A DNA stretch of 64,000 bases from Gremmenia infestans. Its lineage: Eukaryota; Ascomycota; Leotiomycetes; Helotiales; Hamatocanthoscyphaceae. This document shows, piece by piece, positions 36,756-46,100 of this stretch (its first letter is position 1; every line of letters begins with the position of its first letter). The stretch is from the NCBI GenBank assembly GCA_032629725.1, contig JAFEVB010000008.1, forward strand, positions 620,001 through 684,000, read 5' to 3'. Under the pieces are notes generated by a model that had not been told where the DNA came from, ran no database searches, and saw only the letters and a program-made list of their open reading frames with translations. The position numbers were made by a program, and so were the translations under genes.

Positions 36756-38174
36756 CTACAACGCACTTTCGTCGATTGCGCCATGTTGTGCGAACGACAA
36801 GTTTCCAAATGGACCCGCCGCAGGTAATTTGGTAGAAAACGGATATGCCAAGGGCTCCTCATACCTCTTGGCTCGCCATCGATTGGTAGACGCTATCAAA
36901 TCTTCACAGCCTTCGAGCACCCAAGGCCACTTCCTCATAAATCCCGGGGTGATCTCCCAGCTCTCAGTGTCCCATGAATCGCCCCATACGATGAATCCTC
37001 GCCTCGAAGACGTAACGCTATCTTCCAATTCTTCCCAGGGATCCGACACGCCGGTACTTGACTCTGGAGTTGAGGGGGATGTGTTTAGAGAAGAGCAATA
37101 TGATATCCTATTGGTGAACATCTCGCCGAAGAGGTCATTGCAAAGATCCCCATGATCGAAATATCTCTCGTGGCGTACGAGATTGTCCCGAAGCACCGCA
37201 TGAGGAAAATATTCAACCAAGACGAATGTGCAATGTTCATCTGGACATTCGATGGCTGAAGGGACTGCGGGTATGGCCTCGCCCGGCTTGGATCGAATGA
37301 CGGAGACACCATCGCAGAAATTTTGAGATACAGGAAGTACAATGTTGAGCTCCACTTTGATGAGGAAAGTGGTATTGCTCAGGAGGGATTTGTTGGCGAT
37401 GAGAGCGCGATAGACATTCTGATGCACGAGGTGAAGGAAGTGGTCGGATGATAAAGGGAAACAATCTGGTGATGAAGTGGCTTCGAAGAGCTCTGCATCT
37501 CCGGGTGGTTTTGAAGATCTGGTTTCCACTCCTAGGCATATCTGAGATCCATCCGGGGAAATGCGCAAGGGGTCATGGTCAGCCCCTTGCGATGGTTCAG
37601 TCAAGGGGACCAGGTTAAATTCATCCGCACATGGAAACAAGGCATCAAAGGCCGTGGGGTTGCGATACGTTGCAGGAGTATGTTTGGACTGGCTTACTAC
37701 AATAGGATTACGGTCGTTCTGACGACTAAGAAGCTGCAATTCAGTTCCAGGATCGCTCTCCAGAGCCGATGATGATAATTGGTCCAACAGGGGATCTAGA
37801 GGGACAGTTGCAAATGAATGGGGAGTATCTGATATCGCTACTTGCAGATTATTCAATGCTTCGGAGTCTTCTGGTAAAGCGTTTTGCTTCTTAGGGCGTT
37901 TCGAGTGGCTTGAGGGTCGAGGCTTTGAAGTCTTCTTTGTGGTAGTGAAAACCCGCCGGGGGACTTCTAAGATTCGAAACCGCTCAACACGGAAAGGAGG
38001 CTGTTTATAACACGAAGTATCCTTTTCTGCATGCCTCCTTCGATAGGAGCGCTGATTCAAGCGATTCTGTCTTTTCTTCCTCTCTTCCTTTGTCATGAGT
38101 TCTGTCCAATCGTCATCAGCTCTCCACACTTCCTTAAGCCCAGCTGACTCGAAGCTGACTTTTTCCGGAGGCAT
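36756..38174 (-). CDS. bZIP-type DUF3425 transcription regulator
   Basis: A fungal nuclear regulator combining a Yap-like basic region with a DUF3425 domain. Single exon, 472 aa from the ATG at 38174; the longer frame upstream begins with TTG and is not used. The basic region is KEERKKRQNRLNQRSYRRR (about 29-47), with Ser43-Tyr44 where Yap proteins have Ala-Phe. No regular leucine zipper follows. The DUF3425 domain (about 250-460) has DHFLHLVHQNVYRALIANK, then WEITPGFMRKWPWVLEGCEDLI and ASTNRWRAKRYEEPL. It is divergent from the SDR gene, 673 bp away. Related regulators often control nearby metabolic genes; that is inference here. Confidence 0.85.
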   Translation of the reverse strand: MPPEKVSFESAGLKEVWRADDDWTELMTKEERKKRQNRLNQRSYRRRHAEKDTSCYKQPPFRVERFRILEVPRRVFTTTKKTSKPRPSSHSKRPKKQNALPEDSEALNNLQVAISDTPHSFATVPLDPLLDQLSSSALESDPGTELQLLSRQNDRNPIVVSQSKHTPATYRNPTAFDALFPCADEFNLVPLTEPSQGADHDPLRISPDGSQICLGVETRSSKPPGDAELFEATSSPDCFPLSSDHFLHLVHQNVYRALIANKSLLSNTTFLIKVELNIVLPVSQNFCDGVSVIRSKPGEAIPAVPSAIECPDEHCTFVLVEYFPHAVLRDNLVRHERYFDHGDLCNDLFGEMFTNRISYCSSLNTSPSTPESSTGVSDPWEELEDSVTSSRRGFIVWGDSWDTESWEITPGFMRKWPWVLEGCEDLIASTNRWRAKRYEEPLAYPFSTKLPAAGPFGNLSFAQHGAIDESAL

Positions 38175-38847
38175 ATTGAAGTCTCCTTCGTGTAGAGGAT
38201 TATGAGAATGTCCGCATTGATAGTGTATGCAAGTCTTCAATGAGATGCGGGGAACGTGGATGTCGTCAAAGGACTACAGTGGCACAAAGATGCCCGCGAA
38301 GATTATGATTATTTCCGCTTCGGGAATCGTTTGGTGGTTTTTGGGCAGGAGTCCAATTTAATTTACGCCAAGCCAGTAATATTATTTCGTCCCAATATAA
38401 TTATCTGCTAAATGAGTCTGCCGAGAGAGATTGTAGTCCCAACCTGGCTGCGGATTACCCCAAATCTATCAAATTCTTGGTTTCAATTATCAAGAACCCG
38501 AAAGAGTAAATTGTGTCAGCCAAATATGCCTTCGATTCCATCAAAGACATCAGTGCCAAGTCTAGGTTGATACATATGGTAGTCACTAGATTAAAAATCT
38601 TAGATTCCTCTTTTAGTCTTTCCGCCGGCGTCACTCTACTCTCCGCGTGTCCTGCAATTTTGGCTACAAGCTCAAGATCAAGAGGACAAATGGACGCTTG
38701 TCGCATCTCTGAAGGGTTTGCCTTTATATATAATTCAAACTCCTCTCAATCACTCTCTTTCCATTCTGAATTTCTCATGTCTTGATCAACCTGGGAGGTC
38801 TCGTTATTCTCTAAAATCCACAATTCTCATGGGGTTCATCTTTCAAT
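38175..38847. promoter_or_regulatory. Divergent promoter, bZIP regulator / SDR
   Basis: 673 bp between two oppositely directed starts. It must contain both promoters. No specific Yap or other operator site can be claimed from inspection. Confidence 0.55.
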
Positions 38848-39804
38848 ATGTTTATCATCTCTTCCCTCCCCTCTCTTCAAGGCAAAACGTTTCTCGTCAC
38901 CGGCGGGAATACGGGTATTGGCTATACGACATGTCTCAACCTAGCAGCCAAAGGTGCCAAAGTCTTCATGGGCGCTCGTTCCTCCTCGAAAGCCTCGTCC
39001 GCAATTGCCAACATCAAGGAGCTGCATCCCGAAGCCGATATTCGCACCCTCATCATGGACAATAACTCTCTTATAACGATAGTAGAAGCGGCGAAGCAGT
39101 TCAGCGCCCAGGAATCGAAGCTCCATGGATTGATCTTGAATGCAGGTGTAATGGCCGTACCATACGAAGTCACCCCGAATGGCTTCGAGAACCAAATGCA
39201 GATCAACTATATTGCACACTGGCTGCTCACCTACCACCTTCTCCCCATCCTGCTTTCGACGGCGAGGGAGACAGGTCCGGGATCAGTGAGAATTGTCTCC
39301 GTCTCCAGCGATGGCCACCAAAAATCCTCTTTCGGCGTCACCAAAATCCTTTACGATGTATTGGAGGTTGAAGAATGCGGCGATTTCAAATGCTACGGTC
39401 TCAGCAAGTTTGCCAACGTACTGCATGCGAATTCTTTGCACTCGCAATATGGTCCGGGTAGCGAGAACTCTAGACAGGGAAAGGGGGCGATATGGACAGC
39501 TTCTCTGCACCCGGGGTTCATTGACACGCAATTGAATGAGAAGACTCGGGATAGTGTGAGCTGGAAGTTGTCCTGGATTCATCGTGTTCTAAAGATTTTT
39601 GGCGTGATGAGACCATGGGATGAGGGCTGCATAAGTAGTCTGTTCGTGGGTGCCAGTCCCGAGTTCACGGCGGCAATGAGTGGGAAGTATTTCAACGAGA
39701 AGGCGGGTTTGAAAGAGCCCAATCCTGGAACTAATGAGTTGGAGGAACAGATCCGACTCGAGAAGTGGACCAGGGAGGCGATGCAGAATGGCGATTGGAT
39801 TTGA
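38848..39804 (+). CDS. Short-chain dehydrogenase/reductase
   Basis: NAD(P)-dependent oxidoreductase of the classical/extended SDR type (retinol dehydrogenase/WW-oxidoreductase-like). Single exon, 318 aa. The nucleotide-binding TGGNTGIG is at 18-25, LNAG at 97-100, the catalytic Ser near 154, and Tyr183/Lys187 in YGLSK. A HPGFIDTQL block follows. The ARSSSK segment after the second strand favours NADP(H). Substrate unknown. It lies divergent from the bZIP regulator and tail-to-tail (148 bp) with the FAD oxidase, suggesting a shared pathway. Confidence 0.92.
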   Translation: MFIISSLPSLQGKTFLVTGGNTGIGYTTCLNLAAKGAKVFMGARSSSKASSAIANIKELHPEADIRTLIMDNNSLITIVEAAKQFSAQESKLHGLILNAGVMAVPYEVTPNGFENQMQINYIAHWLLTYHLLPILLSTARETGPGSVRIVSVSSDGHQKSSFGVTKILYDVLEVEECGDFKCYGLSKFANVLHANSLHSQYGPGSENSRQGKGAIWTASLHPGFIDTQLNEKTRDSVSWKLSWIHRVLKIFGVMRPWDEGCISSLFVGASPEFTAAMSGKYFNEKAGLKEPNPGTNELEEQIRLEKWTREAMQNGDWI

Positions 39805-39952
39805 GAATGTTCCATGGGTTTGGGCCAAGGTCAATCGCATGGAGTTGGGAGCTTGCTGGATTTGCTTGGAGTGTAATACTTCACCACTCGCGTTTGATCA
39901 AGAAATATCAAGATTGGAAACGATCATTGAGATTAAATTAAGCAATCTAACT

Positions 39953-41467
39953 TCATGCAAGCAATTTCGTGCCCTTGAAAAACACATTTCCTGGATCATA
40001 CTTCTTTTTCAGCTCTACCAACCTAGGAGCATTGACTCCAAACGAAATATCAGCGCTAGCATCGAGACCTCCATTCTATTAGCAGACATCATGAGATTGA
40101 GTGGGCAGCATCTTACCATCATAATTCACATACTCTCCAACCCCCTCCTGAGTCACCGCATCTGTGCCACCCGCCTTTCGCTGCAACAATTGAGCACGAG
40201 TTTTGCTATACATCACCTTGGTCCACTCTCGGCATGCACGATCCTGTTCCGGGTCTGTCCATCCAGGAGCGAATAAGATATTTGCGTAAGCCCCGCGATT
40301 CGCAAAGGAAGTTGCAGTTTGCGATACCTCGATGACTTTCTGGAAGGGGATGTATTCGAAGAGAACTGCAGACAAGACCGCATTGGGGACTTTCTGGAGG
40401 AAGTCTTCAAAGCCCTTGAATAGAATTGCAGCAAATGTGGTATCAAGTGGTGCCATGAATGCCGAACCTGTCATTCTTCTTCTAAATCCGTACGGCATGG
40501 ACTCGTTGAGCATAGTGTTGGCTGAGGAGTATGGCATCGGACCCGTCGTATTGACAAGTGGTTTAAGCCTGAGTAAGGGATCAAAGAAGGCCTTCGCCTC
40601 GTTCTCGGCGCCGTCGAAGAATGTAAGGACCATTATGGCCGGCTGGTGGGCCGGAGGAGGGGCAACGAACGCAACAGTCATCGCTTGTCTACTCTCTCCG
40701 ACCTCATATATGTGATTAGCGGCATCGACGATCTCGATAAGTCTCTCCTTGGGAAAGACAAGGATGCCTCCCCAAACAAGGGTTTTATGCTTGTGTGCTT
40801 GATACGTGAAGGAAACAGCGACTCCGAAATTCCTACCCGCGCCTCTTGCTGCCCAGAATATATCAGGGTTCTGTGATTCGGACGCAGTCACGACACTTCC
40901 ATCTGCGAGGACAAGCTCGACTTCCAGAAGATTGTCAATAACAAGGCCATACTGGCCCGTAAGGAACCCATATCCTCCACCCAGCGTCAATCCTCCTACC
41001 CCGGTGTGGTTGACTGTCCCCCCCCACAGCTGCAAGGCCGTGCTTACCCAGCTCAGAATCAACGTCGCCCCACAAAGCACCACCTTGAGCGGTGGCAGTC
41101 TTCTTCTCTGCATCAACAATGACACCCCGCATGTTAGATAGGTCAATGCACAGACCTCCATCCGTGGATGAGGAACCACTGGTAGCATGCCTTCCTCCAG
41201 AAACAGCGAGTTCGAGCTTGTTTGCTATGCTGAAAAGAATGGCTTTGGAGACGTCTTCTGCTGAGGTTGGGAAGACAATTATGCTCTAGTAATCAATCAG
41301 TGGGTGCATTCGCAAAGAGAAGCTGTACCCACCGCAGGCCTCTCAGCGCTTGCGGCCCATCGTTTGAGACTCTCTTGATACCTGTCCGATTCAGGAGTCA
41401 CGACAGTTGAAGAGTCTGACAGGCTCGCTTTAAGTTGCTCGATTTCTGGAGCAGTTGTGGTACCCAT
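39953..41467 (-). CDS. Berberine-bridge-type FAD oxidase, one-base frame break
   Basis: FAD-linked oxidase of the PCMH/BBE family. Three exons (41467-41333, 41285-40117, 40068-39953) would encode about 472 aa. Motifs are SGGRHATSG with the FAD-linking His, GGTVNHTGVGGLTLGGGYG without the second Cys linkage, ARGAGRNFGV, and a C-terminal EYVNYDG joined to a YDPGNVF block. The reading frame is shifted by one extra G in an 8-G run (41017-41024; C on the plus strand), just before the GGGYG block. No intron removes it. The rest is intact, so this is either a sequence error or a very recent inactivation. No signal peptide, so probably cytosolic. Confidence 0.83.
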
Positions 41468-42298
41468 TTCTACATGCACAAGAGATGAAAGCTGTATTCG
41501 GAATGAAGAATTTGAGATGGTTTGGCTCTATAAGTTGGTATATTTGACTACTTACAGGGTGTTGTCACCGAATCTAAAACCCAAGGATTATAAGTGTGGT
41601 TACTTGAATACAAATCATCCACCGGTTACCGAAGTATTGTTCGGTTTCCAAGTTTATCTGTTGCACCACAGGGGTGCGTGACTGACCTACAGTATTTCTT
41701 CGATGCGGCGGAGTCAAGTGGATGTCGTGGAACGAACGGAAACTAAGGGATTTCGATATATATGCAAAGGCAGTTCGACACATCATTGTTGCTTCCGCTG
41801 AGTATGCAGTATACTGACAGTACTGTACTAGGGAATACTTGGACCACCATTCCCATACGCGAAGGGATACGAGCACCACCCCTCACGTAGGGAGGGGGAC
41901 ACGGTTACAGTACATTATCATATCCAAGGATCTATTCCACAAATTAGTTAGTGCTTCCTTCAAGTTATTGATTTGATAAAAAGATGGTGCACGTGGGGAA
42001 AAAATATCTTCACTCTATTATAGCCTTTAAGGAATCATATACAAAAAAATCCTAGTAAATCAACCCTCCAATACCAATTAATAAAAGCCATCCATCTATC
42101 TACCTTCCAATTCCCCCGCCAATAAAAAGATAAATCCTCCGTCTCAAAACAAACCCCACCACGTGACATCCCAATTCTAACCTTACATCTCAGGCACCCT
42201 AAAAATCGAACCTCTGTACCACACCCTGAGCCTCACCTCACGAACCACAGCTCTCCTCGCTCTCTCCATCAAACCCCCCAGCCCATTCCTCCTCCACA
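41468..42298. other. Intergenic region, divergent promoters
   Basis: Upstream of both the FAD oxidase (minus) and bL33m (plus). A short palindromic GTACTGTAC occurs near 41818. Pyrimidine-rich sequence precedes the ribosomal protein ATG. No gene found. Confidence 0.55.
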
Positions 42299-42673
42299 AT
42301 GGCAAAAAAAGGTACCTACCTATCTTACTCCCTACCTACCACACCCTTACCTACTCCCTCCCTCCTCAAAACACGAACAACTAACCCACAAACCCACTCC
42401 AGCCAAATCCCGCACCATAGCCGTGCGTCTCGTCTCCATGGCTCTCACCGGCTACTACAAGACCCTAATGCGCCCGCGTACGCATCGCCCGTTGAGCATG
42501 CTGAAGTATGATCCTGTTGGTACGTTCTGTTTCTCTCTTGTTTATACATATGGCTAGGGGAAGGGAATACGGGGCTATTGCGAAAAGGAATTGAGAGTAA
42601 GGATGAATGCTAACTTGCGGTTGTAGTACGGAAGAAGGTGTTATTTCTTGAGCAGAAGCGCGGTGGGAGATAG
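42299..42673 (+). CDS. mrpl39: Mitochondrial ribosomal protein bL33m
   Basis: Large-subunit protein of the mitochondrial ribosome (bacterial L33 homologue). Three small exons (42299-42311, 42403-42519, 42627-42673) encode just 58 aa. The sequence begins MAKKAKSRTIAVRL and continues with TGYYKT, RPLSMLKYDPVVRKKVLF and LEQKRGG. The first exon is 13 nt and the first intron contains CTACCTACC-type simple sequence and a CTAAC branch site. The gene is easily missed because no exon is long. Confidence 0.93.
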
Positions 42674-43197
42674 CGGGCGAGTCGCCGAATCCTATACTAC
42701 GAGATACATGTGCGGAATGAATTGAAGGGGGTGGCGGAAGGCTCGCGAGATGTATATTATACGGGTTTAGACAAAGCATGGGCAGGCGTTTTGGAAGCAA
42801 GTCGTTATGAAGCATTGAGATGAGCTACAATTGTATTTGAGGCATAAGCCTCTGTAGCAATACGGTGGTGCTCGTGCAAGATATGTGAGCTAGAAGCAGT
42901 AGAAGTCGCAACAAAGCATAACATCTCCCCCAGAAAATCTCCTTCAAGCAATACATTGTGACCTTCTCCGCATTGTTCGTTGTGCTATAGCTACTGACAT
43001 GATCACCCTCTTTAATTTAAAGTACTAGAGCAAATAGAATACCACTCATCGTGGTAGGTGAGCCGCAGAAGAAGCAAGAAGCAATAGAGTAAGCTCAAAT
43101 TCTGTAGTTGTCCGTAAGGAATGAATGACAAGCCGACGAGGACTCAAATTTCCTTCCAAGTCAAGATACTCGAGTCTCGAGTTCATTGTTGGTGGCC
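42674..43197. other. Convergent 3' region
   Basis: Between the bL33m and coiled-coil genes, tail-to-tail. An open minus frame at 42465-42815 overlaps bL33m exons and is not coding. Confidence 0.6.
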
Positions 43198-46100
43198 TTA
43201 TTGGGAATCCGGAATGACTTGACTCAAAGCTGAATTGCGCAATGAGACTCGGCGATTCTTCCCGAAGACTTCTTTAGTCTCGGAACTTCTCGTTCGATTG
43301 CGTGCTGGAATACGATTTGAACTGGCTGCAGCATTTGAGGCATGACTGCCTGCTTTTGACCTGGAACTCAAACCAGAGGCACCTTGATTGTAACGTGTTC
43401 TCGACTGTTGAGTCTGCTTTTGATTAGTTCCAAGTCCAGCAGACTTGTCTTGCAAAACAGAAGTTGACGTCGTAGCTGTTGCTGTGTGCGTAACATCTTG
43501 ATTCGAGATGGGAGCTTGTTGCGGGTTTTTCAAAGCACTCTTAGGCGGTGGCCCTGAAGCTCGTCGACGGTTGGACTCTTCTTTGGCCGTCAATTTTTTG
43601 TTTCTCTTGGCTTTCGGAGAATGATACTCTTCTACCTCAGAAAATTGCAGAGATTGTGGGAAATGGTAGTTTCGTTCGTATGGTGGGCCCCGGCCAAAAC
43701 TCTGAGAGTCTGGAATGACCTTCTCTACGACAGCAACACCAACTTCTCCATTGGCACTATCCTGTTCTGGCATATCGAACTGGCTATATCGTCTCTTCTT
43801 AGATTTCGGGTTGAGATGCTCTTGGGTCATGACTGATTCCATGTGCTCAATCATGGGCCCATGGTCAATGAGAGGACTTTGACCAATTGGCGTAAAAGCC
43901 AAAAGTGGTTTGATAGATGAAGAAGTCCCAGCAGACGGGGGCAAGTCTCGACCAACGCCTGAATTGAGCGCTGCTGATACACGATATTGAGAATATGAGT
44001 TCACTGTGGGAGTCAAAAGCATCTCGCCATCATGAGGCTGGCTACTCTGACGACGCTTAATGACCCCACGCGCGGATGCTTGGCGGGAAAGCTCAAGCTC
44101 TTCTCCGACCTCGGAAGAGGGCCTCGTAGCTAATGCTGACTGGACAGTAGTGGCACGAATAGTTTCGGATTGCGGAGGTTGATGGACGTCACTGCTGGGG
44201 CGTGCAGAAGTTTGAGGTGAAGTTGGATTATGGGCCGTAGGATGGGAAGTGAACTGGGTCTCAGGAATGGAATCGGGCCTCTCTGATCTAGAGTTGGCTT
44301 GCATTCGCGGATTGGAAGCTAATGTATGCTGTTTCATCGCGTCGCGTAACATCTTCTTTGGACTAGGCATTGTCCCCCTAAGTATCTGGTCATCTTCATA
44401 GCCAGGATGAGAATTCACTTGGAAAGTTGCCCGTCGCTGTATCTGCTGCGGCGTCTCTTGATGAGTTGATTTGACGGTTGGCATATTGGCCTTCTTCGAT
44501 GAGCGGTGGGATTGTTTCAGGGACTCGACTTGAGCTTGCAAATGTGAAACTTGCTTTTCAAGGGCGTTATGTTCCTTTTTTATGTCTTCCATCTTTGAAC
44601 CAGTAGCTGATTCAAGCTGCCTTCGAAGAGTGGCAAGTTGCTTCTCAAGAGCATGATTTGCCTCCTTTAGAGATTCTTTCTCGCGGTTGTCCTTTTCCGC
44701 AGCCCCTAGCTTCTTTTGGAGATTGTTGTTCTTCTCTTGATATTCAACCTTCTCTTGTTGTAGAGAATCCAGCTTCCGGAAATTGGTTTCAAGCTCGGCC
44801 TGGCAATTGAAGATCGCATCCAGGTCCTGACCGGTTGCATTCCGCACTGTTGCGAGATACTCTTGGAGCTCTCTAATACCATTGCCGATGGATATAACGT
44901 CACCATCAATTTGCTTGCCACAGTCCTGAAGACCTAGTTGCTGCCCCTCTAGTCGCTCTAGAACAACTGCTTGTAGACCAAGTTTCTCTTTGTATGAAGC
45001 TATCTCAGCTGAAACCTTATCGACGCTAATGGTAGTCGAAACCCCCTCATCTTGGGCCTTTTGCAAACTTTCCTTGGTGCTCTTCAATTCTGTTTCCAAA
45101 TCAGAGCATTTCTGCGTTAGATTTTTCACTATTGAATCATTCTTCGTCTGCATGTTAGACTTGGTAAAGTCCGCCTTTTTGGCAATTTCCTGTTCCTTCC
45201 TTTTTATCTCTTCTTTCGCCTCAGCTTGGATTGCCTTCGTTTCCTCTTCGAAATTATTGATACGAGTCTGGGCATGTTCCAATTTCCCCTCGAGAGTACG
45301 TATATGCTCCGTGTTGCTGGAACTGGTCTCTTGGATCAACGTCAACTCTTCTTTAGCCTTTGCAACGTCTCTATTCGCAGTTTGGATTTGGCCTAAAAGG
45401 CCTGAATTCGTAGTTTCGAGCTCTTGTATAATGGCGAGTAACTTCGGACTCTCTACTGGAAGGGCTTGTGCAGCAGTGAGCTCATCAGACTTTGTAGATA
45501 ATTGATCCTGACAATAGTCGAGGTCTCGTTGCGCTTGTTCCAGCCGTGTCGTCAAGTTTTGAACCTCCAGATCACTGGCTTTCTTTTCTGCGGCCAAATT
45601 TGCATTGGACTCTCGCAGCTCCGATACACGATCGTTGAGCCCATTTTGTATTTCGGTGTCGATCTTAAGCAGACCTAGACGTTCTTTAAAGTCGTCGAAT
45701 AGCTTGTTGACCGATTCTTGGACAGATGTTCCATTACTATCTGAAGCTTGTACTTTGCTCTCAATCCTGAATTATATAGTTAGCAATTGTCCTTTGCGTA
45801 TTTCTACTAAGCAGTCTGCCGTGGACGTACCTGTTGCACAAAGCCTCGATGAGTTTGACTAAAGACTGTGGTGGTTCAGCTTGGTGGTTCCTGAGTCCAC
45901 CAATAGCATTTATAGCTTGATCAACCCTGCAACATGTCAGCACAAATAAGTCATTCTCAGGTGGGGGTAGGGTGACGCACTTTGTTTGGGTTGCGCTCGC
46001 GGACGTCAAAATCGTAGTTAAGCTACCGTCATCTTTAGTGAACTCCTTGATGACCTCACTAGGAATCTTCTTCAGGAGCGTTATAAGCTCCCTGTGAGCT

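Noticed and set aside
38175..38240. 22-residue extension of the DUF3425 regulator
   Set aside because: It begins with TTG; the first in-frame ATG is at 38174.
40069..40116. Second lesion at the 3' end of the FAD oxidase
   Set aside because: The first AG (40076) breaks the frame, but the next AG (40069) gives a 48-nt intron with the correct phase and the usual C-terminus.
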